A DNA stretch of 64,000 nucleotides, taken from positions 73,487 through 137,486 of the forward strand of contig NZ_JAAALA010000008.1 in NCBI RefSeq assembly GCF_009905535.1. Direction: 5' to 3'. Source of the DNA: Caulobacter sp. SLTY (GTDB taxonomy: Bacteria; Pseudomonadota; Alphaproteobacteria; Caulobacterales; Caulobacteraceae). Positions 9,447 through 20,313 of the stretch are shown here, piece after piece. Each line of letters starts with the position of its first letter. Position 1 is the first letter of the stretch. The notes under the pieces are model-generated. The model did not search any database. It worked only from the letters and a program-made list of their open reading frames with translations, and was not told the DNA's origin. A program made the position numbers and the translations under genes.

Positions 9447-9734
9447 ATGAAGCTCATCCTCGCCGCCCTCGCCTCTGCGGCGCTTGCCACCGCCTCGATG
9501 GCGGCGGCCGCCGAACCGGCCGCCAAGCCGGCGGAAACCACCAAGAAGCAGGAAGCCAAGAAGGACCCGAGCCGCATGGTCTGCAAGAAGACCCCGGTCA
9601 TCGGCACCCGCTTCCCCTCCAAGGTGTGCCGCACCCAGGGCGACTGGGAAAAGCAGGCCGAGATCGACAAGCAGAACCTGGAAGACGCCCAGCGCGCCGG
9701 CCTGACTACCTGCGCCACCAACCCCTGCAGCTGA
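9447..9734 (+). CDS. Small secreted protein with two-cysteine core
   Basis: 95 residues. The N-terminal signal peptide (MKLILAALASAALATASMAAAA) has likely Ala-type cleavage near residue 22. A Lys/Ala/Pro-rich linker follows, then a compact core MVCKKTPVIGTRFPSKVCRTQGDW whose VC...TGxR...CxTxxxW pattern I have seen in many small alphaproteobacterial exported proteins of unknown function. Two more cysteines lie near the end (TTCATNPCS), so two disulfides are possible in the periplasm. AGAAGAG upstream supports the start. It is followed after 5 bases by a GST gene. Confidence 0.75.
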   Translation: MKLILAALASAALATASMAAAAEPAAKPAETTKKQEAKKDPSRMVCKKTPVIGTRFPSKVCRTQGDWEKQAEIDKQNLEDAQRAGLTTCATNPCS

Positions 9735-9739
9735 TCTGA

Positions 9740-10360
9740 ATGATCCTGTACGGCGAACGCAACCCGGCGCCGAACCCGCGCAGGGTGCGCATTTTCGTGG
9801 CCGAGAAGGGCATCGACCTGCCGGAGACGCGGGTGAAGATGCGCGACCGCGAGCACAAGAGCCCGGAGCACCGGGCCCGCAACTCGCTGGGCCAGCTACC
9901 GACCCTGGTCCTCGACGACGGGACGGCGATTTCCGAGAGCGTTTCCATCTGCCGCTACTTGGAAAGCCTGCATCCGGATCCGCCGATGTTCGGGCGGAAT
10001 GCGGTGGAAGCGGCGCGGATCGACATGTGGATCCGCCGCATAGAGTTCCAGCTGATGACCCCGGTGGGGATGTTCTGGCGCCACGCCCATCCGCTGACCG
10101 CCGCCCTGCTGACCCAGTTCACCGACTTCGGCGAATCGAACCGCGAGCTTTACGCCCGCGCCTGCGGCTGGCTGGATCGGGAGCTGGCCGAGGGCGGACC
10201 GTTCATCGCCGGCGGCGACTACACCATGGCCGACATCGTTGCCCAGACGACGGTGGACTTCGCGGCCTTCACCGGCCTGGCGCTGCCAGAGGACGCCACC
10301 GCCCTGCGGGCTTGGCATGAGCGGGTCAGCGCCCGGCCGAGCGCCGAGGCCAACGACTAG
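9740..10360 (+). CDS. Glutathione S-transferase family protein
   Basis: 206 residues with an N-terminal thioredoxin-like domain (MILYGERNPAPNPRRVRIFVAEKG, cis-Pro in LGQLPTLVLDDG, and the glutathione-contact ESVSICRYLE near 73) and a C-terminal helical domain. Cytosolic GSTs conjugate or reduce substrates with glutathione. The substrate cannot be predicted. The gene lies 5 bases after the small secreted protein. Its stop codon shares the tetranucleotide CTAG (10357-10360) with the stop of the convergent membrane-protein gene. Confidence 0.85.
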   Translation: MILYGERNPAPNPRRVRIFVAEKGIDLPETRVKMRDREHKSPEHRARNSLGQLPTLVLDDGTAISESVSICRYLESLHPDPPMFGRNAVEAARIDMWIRRIEFQLMTPVGMFWRHAHPLTAALLTQFTDFGESNRELYARACGWLDRELAEGGPFIAGGDYTMADIVAQTTVDFAAFTGLALPEDATALRAWHERVSARPSAEAND

Positions 10361-11274
10361 CTGGAGACGTCATCCGAGAAGACCGGCTCTTCGTCCGGAT
10401 GGCGCAGGGCGCGGTAGGCGTAGACCAGCGCGCCGCAGGCCACGCAGTAGGCGACGGTCAGCTCGGCCGCCGCCAGCACTTTCCAGATCATCGGTCCGGC
10501 CCCGAAGAGGTCCAGAAGGTCGCCGTTGTTCGGCCAGAGGAACTCGTGGAACTCCTGCTGGCTGAAGCCGAGCACGAAGGCGAGCACCGTGCCGACGACA
10601 TAGGACAGGCCGCGCGCCGCCAGGATCACCAAACCCGCCCAGATGAAGCACAGTAGGGCGGTCAGCATGAGCCGCCAGAAGGCGCCCCGGGTGAGCCGCC
10701 AGGAAGCTTGAATGTCCAGCCGGTGGGTGTCGACCTCGATCAGGGCGGCAAAGGACGAGCGCATGACGATCCAGCAGAACAGCAGGAACGACGCAACCGA
10801 GGTGATGGCCGAGACCACCTGGGCCAGGCCGAAGTTCGCGGCGAACACCCGGCTGTAGCCGAAGATGATGCCGGTCGGCACCGCGGCCAGTGTGACCAGC
10901 ACCAGCACGGCCAGGAACAGCCAGAACATCCGCCATTCGTCTTCGCCGAGGCGGAACACGGGGCCGTCGGTCTTGCCCAACATCACCCGGAAGATCGACG
11001 GCACGACGATGCACAGGCTGGCAAAGGTCAGGAACAGGGCAATGGTGGCGGCCGGCAGCAGGTGGATGGCAAGATCGCGGACCGTCTCCCACGACCACTG
11101 GATCCCGGTCGCCTGCTGAAGGTCGCGCAGACGGCCGGCCCATGGGGTGAGGTTGAAGACCGTAGCCGCCAGGTTCAGCGCCAGCAGGGCGAGCATCCAG
11201 ACGGTGACCGGCCGGGGCCGGTCACGAATGAAGCGAAAGCCCTCGAGGGACGCCTGAACGGGCGAGAAGGACAT
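10357..11274 (-). CDS. Multi-pass membrane protein, paralogue 3 of 4
   Basis: 305 residues starting MSFSPVQASLEGFRFIRDRPRPVTVW, closely resembling the N-terminus of paralogue 1. The central motif is VDTHRLDIQASWRLTRGAFWRL. About six hydrophobic segments, and a short acidic tail (EEPVFSDDVSS). It overlaps the stop of the GST gene by four bases. Same minus orientation as the other copies. No catalytic signature recognised. Confidence 0.75.
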   Translation of the reverse strand: MSFSPVQASLEGFRFIRDRPRPVTVWMLALLALNLAATVFNLTPWAGRLRDLQQATGIQWSWETVRDLAIHLLPAATIALFLTFASLCIVVPSIFRVMLGKTDGPVFRLGEDEWRMFWLFLAVLVLVTLAAVPTGIIFGYSRVFAANFGLAQVVSAITSVASFLLFCWIVMRSSFAALIEVDTHRLDIQASWRLTRGAFWRLMLTALLCFIWAGLVILAARGLSYVVGTVLAFVLGFSQQEFHEFLWPNNGDLLDLFGAGPMIWKVLAAAELTVAYCVACGALVYAYRALRHPDEEPVFSDDVSS

Positions 11275-11363
11275 ACGAACCGATCTATCCCCGGCCGGGG
11301 CTGATTCGATTCATCCTCCGGCCGAGGCAGCTTACGCCACCACCCCACCCCGACGCGACAGGC

Positions 11364-12281
11364 TTAGAAGACCTCGGCGGTTTTCGGGACCAGCTGGCGA
11401 TAAGCCTCGGCCCAGGGCGCGATCAGCAGGACGTTCAGATAGCCCTGGAGCGCCGCGGACAGCAGCATGGCGACGATCCCTAGCGGGATCAGCAGGCTCA
11501 GTCGCTCCGGGGTGAAGAAGGCCGCGAAGTCCTCGGCCATCAAGGCCTCCATTCCACCACCGCCCAGAGCCACGCCGGCGAGGATGCCGAACACGACGCC
11601 CATCACCAGCGAGCTTAGGATAACCACCACGATGAAGTTGAGCAGCCACATCAGGAACAGCCGGAACGAATTGCCCTTGGTGGGTTTCCAGCTCTCGAAC
11701 AGCAGGAACCCCTTACGCTCGAAGCTCATGGCGAAGGCCAGCGAGGTGCGCATGGCGCCCCAGATCAACACACCGACGGCAACGAAACCCAGCAGCACCC
11801 CCAGCAGGATCGCCACCCCTTCGGAGACCATCGATCCGATGAAGGCGAAGATCGCGACGATCAGGCCCAGCGGGACCATGGCCACAACGAGCAGGATCAC
11901 CCAGACGATGCTGACCACCACCAGCATGACCTCGGCCATGCCCACGCGCATGAAGAACCAGGCCTTGTCCTCCGGACTCAGTATGGCGCGGAAGGTGGCG
12001 CCGGTGATCACCCCATAGGACAGCAGTCCCAACACCCAGCTCACCGGGGCAAACAGGTTGAGTTGCGCTTGATACGCCAGGAGCTGGCTCATGTCCGGCT
12101 CGCCGGTTCCGCCCGATGCGGCAAGCGAGCTGAACATCTCAAGCAGCACCGGTCCGATGAAGACCAGCGGCAGCATCGCCAGCAGGGTCTGGACGAGACC
12201 CCAGACCAGGGGCGCAATGGGTTCGCGGCGGATCAGACCAAAGCCCGAGAAGGCGGTCTGGGCGATATCAAGTTTAGCCAT
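11364..12281 (-). CDS. Multi-pass membrane protein, paralogue 4 of 4
   Basis: 305 residues starting MAKLDIAQTAFSGFGLIRREPIAP. The diagnostic central stretch is FERKGFLLFESWKPTKGNSF, and about six hydrophobic segments are present. ATG 12281 is preferred over an upstream start at 12335 because it aligns with the other copies and has GGGGAGG upstream. It is the most distal member of the family cluster and divergent from trmFO. Confidence 0.75.
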   Translation of the reverse strand: MAKLDIAQTAFSGFGLIRREPIAPLVWGLVQTLLAMLPLVFIGPVLLEMFSSLAASGGTGEPDMSQLLAYQAQLNLFAPVSWVLGLLSYGVITGATFRAILSPEDKAWFFMRVGMAEVMLVVVSIVWVILLVVAMVPLGLIVAIFAFIGSMVSEGVAILLGVLLGFVAVGVLIWGAMRTSLAFAMSFERKGFLLFESWKPTKGNSFRLFLMWLLNFIVVVILSSLVMGVVFGILAGVALGGGGMEALMAEDFAAFFTPERLSLLIPLGIVAMLLSAALQGYLNVLLIAPWAEAYRQLVPKTAEVF

Positions 12282-12390
12282 CGGTATAGCCTCCCCAGGC
12301 AAAGTCCTGCCGCAAGGACACCACAGCCGGCCCACTCACGCCATCGATAATCATTTTGCGGGTTGAGGGATCGGCCCTATCTGTCCGGCC

Positions 12391-13782
12391 ATGACCAATC
12401 CCATTCATGTCATCGGCGGCGGCCTGGCCGGTTCCGAAGCCGCCTGGCAGATCGCCCGCGCCGGCGTGCCAGTGATCCTGCACGAGATGCGCCCGGTCCG
12501 CGGCACCGACGCCCACCAGACTCAGGACCTGGCCGAGCTGGTTTGTTCCAACAGCTTCCGCTCCGATGACTGGCAGTACAATGCCGTCGGCCTGCTGCAC
12601 GCCGAGATGCGCCGTTGCGACTCCATCATCATGGCCTGCGGCGACGCCCACCAGGTGCCGGCCGGTGGGGCGCTGGCGGTCGACCGCGACGGCTTCTCCG
12701 CGGCGGTCACCGCAAAGCTGGAAGCCCACCCCCTGGTCACCATCGTCCGCGAGGAAGTGGCCGGCCTGCCGCCAGCCGACTGGGACAGCGTGATCATCGC
12801 CACGGGCCCCCTCACCTCCCCGTCTCTGGCCGACGCCATCCTGAAGCTGACGGGCGAGGACAGCCTGTCGTTCTTCGACGCGATTGCCCCGATCGTGCAC
12901 CTCGAGTCCATCGACATGGACATCGCCTGGCGCCAGTCCCGCTATGACAAGGAAGGCCCCGGCGGCGACGCGGCCGCCTACATCAACTGCCCGATGACGA
13001 AGGAGCAGTACGAGGCCTTCATCGACGCCCTGCTGGAGGGGCCGAAGGCGGAGTTCAAGGACTGGGAGAACGTCCCCTATTTCGACGGCTGCCTGCCCAT
13101 CGAGGTGATGGCCGAGCGGGGCCGCGAGACCCTGCGGCACGGGCCGATGAAGCCGGTCGGCCTGACCAACCCGCGCGATCCGACGGTGAAGGCCCACGCC
13201 ATCGTCCAGCTGCGCCAAGACAATGCGCTGGGCACGCTATGGAACATGGTGGGCTTCCAGACCAAGCTGAAGCACGGCGCCCAGGCCGAGGTCTTCCGCA
13301 TGATCCCGGGGCTGCAGGACGCTCAGTTCGCCCGCCTCGGCGGCCTTCACCGCAACACCTTCCTAAACAGCCCGCGGCTGCTGGACGACAAGCTTAGGCT
13401 GAAGGCTGACACCCGCCTTCGCTTCGCCGGCCAGGTGACCGGCGTTGAGGGCTATGTGGAAAGCGCGGCCCTGGGCCTGCTGACCGGTCGGCTGGCCGCA
13501 GCCGAGCGGCTCGGCGCGCCGATTGAAATTCCGCCTCCGACCACCGCCATGGGCGCCCTGGCGGCGCATATCACCGGCGGGTTTCTTGAAGGCGGGGCCA
13601 AGTTCCAGCCGATGAACATCAACTACGGCCTGCTGCCGCCCATGGATGCGCCCAAGAAGGACGCCGCCGGAAACAAGGTGCCGATGAAGGAACGCGGCCG
13701 GGCCAAGAAGGCGCTGATGAGCCAGCGAGCCCTGGACGACCTCGACGCCTGGCTGGGCGCGCGGGCGATGGCGGCGGAGTAG
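12391..13782 (+). CDS. trmFO: Methylenetetrahydrofolate-tRNA-(uracil-5-)-methyltransferase
   Basis: 463-residue folate/FAD-dependent enzyme that makes m5U54 (ribothymidine) in the tRNA T-loop. The N-terminal dinucleotide fold [20 protein letters not shown] and HEMRP are diagnostic, as is the [11 protein letters not shown] element near residues 50-60. [10 protein letters not shown] carries a conserved cysteine, and [13 protein letters not shown]...G is the C-terminal FAD-binding portion. Length is typical (about 430-470). The short Lys-rich C-terminus ([19 protein letters not shown]) is also normal for proteobacterial members. Organisms with TrmFO normally lack the SAM-dependent TrmA. Confidence 0.95.
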   Translation: MTNPIHVIGGGLAGSEAAWQIARAGVPVILHEMRPVRGTDAHQTQDLAELVCSNSFRSDDWQYNAVGLLHAEMRRCDSIIMACGDAHQVPAGGALAVDRDGFSAAVTAKLEAHPLVTIVREEVAGLPPADWDSVIIATGPLTSPSLADAILKLTGEDSLSFFDAIAPIVHLESIDMDIAWRQSRYDKEGPGGDAAAYINCPMTKEQYEAFIDALLEGPKAEFKDWENVPYFDGCLPIEVMAERGRETLRHGPMKPVGLTNPRDPTVKAHAIVQLRQDNALGTLWNMVGFQTKLKHGAQAEVFRMIPGLQDAQFARLGGLHRNTFLNSPRLLDDKLRLKADTRLRFAGQVTGVEGYVESAALGLLTGRLAAAERLGAPIEIPPPTTAMGALAAHITGGFLEGGAKFQPMNINYGLLPPMDAPKKDAAGNKVPMKERGRAKKALMSQRALDDLDAWLGARAMAAE

Positions 13783-13850
13783 GCCTTGGCGCCTACGGAC
13801 CTCACGGACTAGTTTCCGCCGCAACGATATCGCTCCGGGAACGTCCACAG

Positions 13851-15914
<2,064 letters not shown>

Positions 15915-16568
15915 TCAGAGCCGGCCGGTCAGTACCGCCCAGGTGATCCGCAGCCGCTTGCCCAGCGGCCCCGGCTTGCCGCCGCCCGCGTAGGCCCTTG
16001 CCAGTGCCACATGGGCCACGGCCGGGAAGGCGGCGGGCGGCAGGGCGGCCAGCGCCCCCTGTCCTCGCCGCAGGACCTCACGCACCGCCGCCCGGTCGGC
16101 CTGGCCAGTGCGGGCCAGGGTCAGGGCGCGCGCGGCGTCGGCCACCTGTTCCACCCGCGCCGCCGCATCGAGGCGCAGAGCGGCCAGAGCCATGACCACG
16201 CCGTCGGTCTCGTCGATGCGGGCCAGCAGGCCCTCGTCGTCCGGCGCCGGCTCCAGGGCGCCGATGTAGCGGTCGGGCAGGCCGGCGACAGCGTCCATCG
16301 GCAAGGCGGCGGCCTTCAGCGCCTCGAGCACCGAATGGCCGCGCGTATCGCCGGTGGCGATCAGCCCCTCCAGCGCCTCGCGCCACCAGGCCAGCCGCAT
16401 CTCCCCGACCAGCGGATCGCGGACCTTCCTGGCTACCCCGGCCAGTTCGTTGTCGAGGCTGTAGAGCGCCACCAGATCGGCGCGCGCCGACGGCTCAGCC
16501 GCGAACCGGCTGGAGAGCCAGCGGTCGGGATCCTGTTCGGAAAGCTTGGCGTCGAGGTCTTGGGTCAT
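15915..16568 (-). CDS. Squalene/phytoene synthase-like protein (NDUFAF6 type)
   Basis: 217 residues of the squalene/phytoene synthase fold. LVALYSLDNELAGVARKVRDPLVGEMRLAWWREAL is the family hallmark (shown here in parts: LVALYSLDNELAG, then GEMRLAWWREAL). The first Asp-rich motif (DDxxD/DxxxD) of true synthases is absent, and LDNEL stands in its place. This matches the NDUFAF6-like branch, whose human member helps complex I assembly, rather than a carotenoid enzyme. No crt genes lie nearby. It follows a terminator after the PuuD-domain gene, so it probably has its own promoter. Confidence 0.75.
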   Translation of the reverse strand: MTQDLDAKLSEQDPDRWLSSRFAAEPSARADLVALYSLDNELAGVARKVRDPLVGEMRLAWWREALEGLIATGDTRGHSVLEALKAAALPMDAVAGLPDRYIGALEPAPDDEGLLARIDETDGVVMALAALRLDAAARVEQVADAARALTLARTGQADRAAVREVLRRGQGALAALPPAAFPAVAHVALARAYAGGGKPGPLGKRLRITWAVLTGRL

Positions 16569-16576
16569 GCGCTCAA

Positions 16577-16610
16577 CAGAAAAGGACCCGCCGTCGCCGG
16601 CGGGCCCTCC
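16577..16610 (-). terminator. Rho-independent terminator after PuuD-domain gene
   Basis: On the minus strand GGGCCCGCCG-GCGA-CGGCGGGTCC forms a ten-pair stem with one G-U wobble and a four-base loop, followed by TTTTCTG. It lies 22 bases after the stop of the PuuD-domain gene and before the squalene-synthase-like gene. Confidence 0.85.
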
Positions 16611-16630
16611 TCATAACCGATGTCGCGGTG

Positions 16631-17239
16631 TTAGCCGACGATGGTCTGATACATGGTCATGGTGACCAGCATCGGGATCGACAGCAGGGTGTTGGTCCGC
16701 GAGAAGAGCATGGCCTTCTTGGCTGCGGCGGCCTTCTGGTCGGCGTCGAAGCCTTCCTTGATGCCGAGTGCGATCTTCTGGGCCGGCCAGATGAAGCCCC
16801 AGACGTTGATGAACATGATGGTGGCCAGCCACATGCCGATGCCCAGCAGCATGATGCCCTTGTTGGCGAAGCCGTTGCCGGCATCGAGGGTGAAGGCCTG
16901 GACCAGGTAGCCGCGGTGGAAGGCCAGGAAGACCCCGACCACCCAGGTCGCCAGGGCGGCCCAGCGGAACCAGAACAGCGCTTCGGGGGCGATGTACTTC
17001 GACACCGCCGGCTTCAGCTCGGCCGGGATGTCCGGCATCTTCCGGATCTGGACGAAGTTGAAATAGTACAGCAGGCCGATCCACAGGATGCCGAAGAACA
17101 CGTGCAGGAACCGCAGCACGGCAACGGCGAAATCAGCGGCCGTGCCCTGATTGATCGCAAAGAAGGCGTAGATCATCACCAGCGCCAGAAGCGAGCTGAC
17201 AATGATGGTGTTTCGGAAATTGGACAGCAGCGCCGTCAT
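16631..17239 (-). CDS. PuuD-domain (DUF989) integral membrane protein
   Basis: 202 residues with five or six membrane segments. The stretch VLRFLHVFFGILWIGLLYYFNFVQ and the later WFRWAALATWVVGVFLAFHRG match the membrane domain of urate hydroxylase PuuD. Full PuuD has a C-terminal cytochrome c domain with CxxCH, which is missing here, and no purine genes are next to it. Urate oxidation therefore should not be assumed. His residues in the helices could bind haem. ATG 17239 has GAGGGG upstream, but that ribosome-binding site could pair with GCCCCT 15 bases further up. Confidence 0.75.
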   Translation of the reverse strand: MTALLSNFRNTIIVSSLLALVMIYAFFAINQGTAADFAVAVLRFLHVFFGILWIGLLYYFNFVQIRKMPDIPAELKPAVSKYIAPEALFWFRWAALATWVVGVFLAFHRGYLVQAFTLDAGNGFANKGIMLLGIGMWLATIMFINVWGFIWPAQKIALGIKEGFDADQKAAAAKKAMLFSRTNTLLSIPMLVTMTMYQTIVG

Positions 17240-17245
17240 GTTTTT

Positions 17246-17272
17246 GCCCCTCGAAAAGTCCTACCCAGGGGC
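17246..17272 (-). promoter_or_regulatory. Hairpin that can cover the ribosome-binding site
   Basis: In the minus-strand transcript GCCCCT (17272-17267) can pair with AGGGGC (17251-17246), a six-pair stem with a 15-base loop. The second arm is the Shine-Dalgarno of the PuuD-domain gene (ATG 17239). Possible translational control; the stem is short and may be chance. Confidence 0.35.
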
Positions 17273-17316
17273 TCAGCTATAGGCCGGTTCGCGCAGGGTG
17301 CAAAGATGTCGCGGGG

Positions 17317-17670
17317 TCAGACGGCGATCAGGGCGGCGGCCAGCCGGCGGCCGTCGGAGGCCAGCACGTTGTAGCTGCGGGCAGCCGCCTCGCTGGACAT
17401 GAATTCGAGGCCCAAACCCCTGGCGCGCAGGCCCTCTCGCAGCTCGCGGGACGGCAGGGCCTGGGTCAGGCCGGTGCCCAGCAGCACGAACTCCACGGCC
17501 GGACCGGCGGCGAACACCGGGGCGAAATGGTCGAGGGTCAGGGCCGCCAGGCTGGCCACCGGCCAGTCCTGGGGCAGGTCATCGACGATCAGCAGAGAGC
17601 CCGGCCGCCACAGGCCGGACACCCGGAAGCCGCCGCCGCCCCAGGCATCTATGGAGGGCGGCTGGCGCAT
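17317..17670 (-). CDS. Mth938-like domain protein
   Basis: 117-residue soluble protein of the Mth938/NDUFAF3 fold (MRQPPSIDAWGGGGFRVSG, FVLLGTGLTQALPS, and the GLGLEFMSSEAAARSYNVL segment). The eukaryotic homologue is a complex I assembly factor. The bacterial role is not established. Its ATG overlaps the secF stop by one base, so it is co-translated with secDF. A secF-Mth938 pairing is common in alphaproteobacteria. With the NDUFAF6-like gene at 15.9-16.6 kb, two complex-I-assembly-type proteins lie within 2 kb. Confidence 0.85.
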   Translation of the reverse strand: MRQPPSIDAWGGGGFRVSGLWRPGSLLIVDDLPQDWPVASLAALTLDHFAPVFAAGPAVEFVLLGTGLTQALPSRELREGLRARGLGLEFMSSEAAARSYNVLASDGRRLAAALIAV

Positions 17671-18683
17671 CAGGCCCGCGAGGCCGGCCCGAGCACCTGA
17701 ACCTCGGCCTCTTCGTCACCGCGCGCCACGCCCAGCCACATCAGCATGGGAGCGGCGATGAAGAAGGAGGAGAAGGTGCCGACCACGATGCCGAAGATCA
17801 TCGCCACCGAGAAGCCGAACAGCGCCTCGCCGCCGAACACCGCCAAGCCGGTCAGCGCCATCAGGCCGGTCACGCCGGTCATCACGGTCCGCGAGAAGGT
17901 CTCGTTGATCGACAGGTCGAGCAGCTCCTGCATCGGCATCTTCTTGTACTTGCGCAGGTTCTCGCGGATCCGGTCGAGCACCACGATGGTGTCGTTCACC
18001 GAGTAGCCGATGATGGTCAGGATCGCCGCCACCGCCGTCAGGGTGAATTCCATGTCGGTCAGGGCGAACAGGCCGAAGGTCAGCACCACGTCGTGCAGCA
18101 GGGCCAGCGCCGCGCCGATCCCAAACGAGCGACCGAACCGGAACCAGATGTAGGTCATCATCATGCCGATGCCGAGCGCCAGGGCCAGCAGGCCCTTCTG
18201 GAACAGCTCGCCGGAGACGCTGGGACCAACCACCTCCGTGCGGGTGAAGGCGACCTGGCCCAACTGCTGGCGCAGCACGTTCTGGATTTCGGTGTTCTTC
18301 TCGGCGCCATTGACCCCTTCCGGGGTCTTGAAGCGGATGGTGGCGGCGGTCTGGCCAATGACCGCGTCCCCAATCCCCTGGACGGTCACGTCGGTGACGC
18401 CCTGGGCGGAGACGATCGCGTCGAGTCGGCCGGTGTCGATGGCCTTGGGCGCGGTGCTGACTTCCATCACCGTACCGCCGGTGAAGTCGACGCCGCAGGC
18501 GAGGCCCGCGCAGGGCGGCTTGAACGGGAAGATGGTGACACCGATCGAGCCGATGCACAGAACCAGCGAGATGATCGCCAGCGGGGTCGCGAACCGCATC
18601 AGACGGAAATTCGTCTTGATGGGGATCAGCTTGATGAGGGGCCAGAAGCCTTTGGTTTCTTGCTGGATCATCGGGCCACTCAC
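17670..18683 (-). CDS. secF: Protein translocase subunit SecF
   Basis: 337 residues, inner-membrane RND-type subunit that with SecD uses the proton gradient to pull proteins through SecYEG. GVDFTGGT at 64-71 is the SecF signature, and six membrane segments are seen. The second half contains the conserved GYSVNDTIVVLDRIREN and the ETFSRTVMTG stretch. It starts with GTG at 18683, overlapping the secD stop in GTGA; ATG at residue 5 is an alternative. A Cys pair (C58/C63) lies in the first periplasmic loop. Confidence 0.97.
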   Translation of the reverse strand: MSGPMIQQETKGFWPLIKLIPIKTNFRLMRFATPLAIISLVLCIGSIGVTIFPFKPPCAGLACGVDFTGGTVMEVSTAPKAIDTGRLDAIVSAQGVTDVTVQGIGDAVIGQTAATIRFKTPEGVNGAEKNTEIQNVLRQQLGQVAFTRTEVVGPSVSGELFQKGLLALALGIGMMMTYIWFRFGRSFGIGAALALLHDVVLTFGLFALTDMEFTLTAVAAILTIIGYSVNDTIVVLDRIRENLRKYKKMPMQELLDLSINETFSRTVMTGVTGLMALTGLAVFGGEALFGFSVAMIFGIVVGTFSSFFIAAPMLMWLGVARGDEEAEVQVLGPASRA

Positions 18684-20275
18684 GTAATCGGAAGTTTCTT
18701 GGGCCGCGCGACGCGGAACCAGAAGGCGAGCAACACCTGGGTTACCAGAACGGCGCTGAACACCGAGGTGAACACCCCGATGGCCAGGGTCCAGGCAAAA
18801 CCCTTAACCGGCCCAGCCCCAAGGCTGAACATGATGAGCGAAGCGCCCAGGTGGGTGATGTTGGCGTCGAAAATGGTCAGCATGGCGCGGGAGAAGCCCG
18901 CGTCCGCCGCCGCAAGCGGCGTTCGCCCGGCCCTGATCTCATCCCGCATCCGCTCGTAGATCAGCACGTTGGCGTCGACCGCCACGGCCAGGGTCAGGAT
19001 CAGGCCGGCGATCCCCGGCAGGGTCAGGGTGGCCTGGGTCATCGACATAGCCGCCACGATCATCATGCCGTTGACGACCAGGGCGATGACCGAAATGCCG
19101 CCGAACAGCAGGCCATAGGCCAGCACCATGAACACCAGCACCGAGACGAAGGCGATCATCGTCGAGATCAGGCCCGCGTCGACCGCCTCGGCGCCGAGGC
19201 TGGCGCTGACCGTCGACTGCTGCTCCACCTTCAGCGGCGCCGGCAGGGCGCCGGCGCGCAGCAGGATTGCCAGCTCGTTGGCGGTCTGAACGGTGAAGTT
19301 GCCGGTGATGATGCCCGAGCCGCCAGTGATGGCGCTGTTGATGTTCGGAGCCGAGATCACCTTGCCGTCCAGGATGATGGCGAACGGCTTGCCGATGTTG
19401 GCGCTGGTCACCGCGGCGAAGCGCCGGGCGCCCTCGCCGTTCATCCGGAATGAGACCACGATCTGGCCGGTCTGCGGGTCGGTGTCCTGGCGCGCGTCGG
19501 TCAGCATCTCGCCGGTCACATCGGCCCGCTTCTTGACCACATAGGCCGGGGCGTAGCGGTCCGTGCTGACCAGGATTTCAGAGCCGGCGGGCACGCCCTC
19601 GGCCTCGGCCTGCTGCAGGGAAACGCTTTCGTCGACCATCTGGAAGGTCAGCTTGGCCGTCTGACCGATCAGCGACTTGAGCTTCTCCGGATCGCTCTCA
19701 CCGGCCGCCTGGACGACGATGCGGTTCTCGCCCTGGCGGTTGATCAGCGGCTCGCGGGTGCCCAGCTCGTCGACCCGGCGGGCGATGATGCCGATCGACT
19801 GCTCGACGGCGTTGGTCGAGACCTCGCGGATGGCTTCATCGGTGAAGTTGACCCGCACCTGGGCGCCATTGCGGCTGACGATCTTGTCAGCCGCGCCCGA
19901 CTTGGTCGGCGAGATCAGCTGGCGGCTGATGATGCCCTGCACCTCGCCGGCGCGGCTGTCGTCCGGCAGGGTGACCAACACCCCGTCGCCGGCCACCGCG
20001 ATGTTGGCGGTCTGGATACCGGCCTCGTTGGTCAGCCGCCGGACGTCCTCGACGAGGTTGGTGACCCGCTCCTTGCGCAGCGCCGAGGTCTCCACCTCCA
20101 GCAGCAGCTGTGAGCCGCCCTGCAGGTCCAGGCCCAGGTTCAGGCCCTTCTTGGGCAGGAACCCCGGCAGGCTGTCGCGCGCGCTCTGCGACAGCACGTT
20201 GGGCATGGCAAACAAAAGGCTGAGAAGCACCGCCGCAACAACGGCGATGATCTTCCAGCGGGACACAGTCATCAT
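18680..20275 (-). CDS. secD: Protein translocase subunit SecD
   Basis: 531 residues. N-terminal membrane segment, the GLDLQGGSQLLLE signature at 48-60, a large periplasmic P1 domain with RVDELGTREPLINRQGENRI, then the RND membrane domain with VDANVLIYERMRDEIRAG near residue 440. Works with SecF and YajC in protein export. Two adjacent ATG codons (20275, 20272) could both serve. Gene order yajC-secD-secF on one strand with 38-base and 4-base-overlap junctions is the standard operon. Confidence 0.97.
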   Translation of the reverse strand: MMTVSRWKIIAVVAAVLLSLLFAMPNVLSQSARDSLPGFLPKKGLNLGLDLQGGSQLLLEVETSALRKERVTNLVEDVRRLTNEAGIQTANIAVAGDGVLVTLPDDSRAGEVQGIISRQLISPTKSGAADKIVSRNGAQVRVNFTDEAIREVSTNAVEQSIGIIARRVDELGTREPLINRQGENRIVVQAAGESDPEKLKSLIGQTAKLTFQMVDESVSLQQAEAEGVPAGSEILVSTDRYAPAYVVKKRADVTGEMLTDARQDTDPQTGQIVVSFRMNGEGARRFAAVTSANIGKPFAIILDGKVISAPNINSAITGGSGIITGNFTVQTANELAILLRAGALPAPLKVEQQSTVSASLGAEAVDAGLISTMIAFVSVLVFMVLAYGLLFGGISVIALVVNGMMIVAAMSMTQATLTLPGIAGLILTLAVAVDANVLIYERMRDEIRAGRTPLAAADAGFSRAMLTIFDANITHLGASLIMFSLGAGPVKGFAWTLAIGVFTSVFSAVLVTQVLLAFWFRVARPKKLPIT

Positions 20276-20313
20276 GTCTGGGTCGCTCCGAGGCGATCAG
20301 TCGAAAAGGGCGA

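Noticed and set aside
15915-16568. Phytoene or squalene synthase of a carotenoid/hopanoid pathway
   Set aside because: The first Asp-rich catalytic motif is missing and no crt, hpn or shc genes flank it.
16631-17239. Functional urate hydroxylase PuuD
   Set aside because: The cytochrome c domain (CxxCH) is absent and there is no purine-degradation neighbour.
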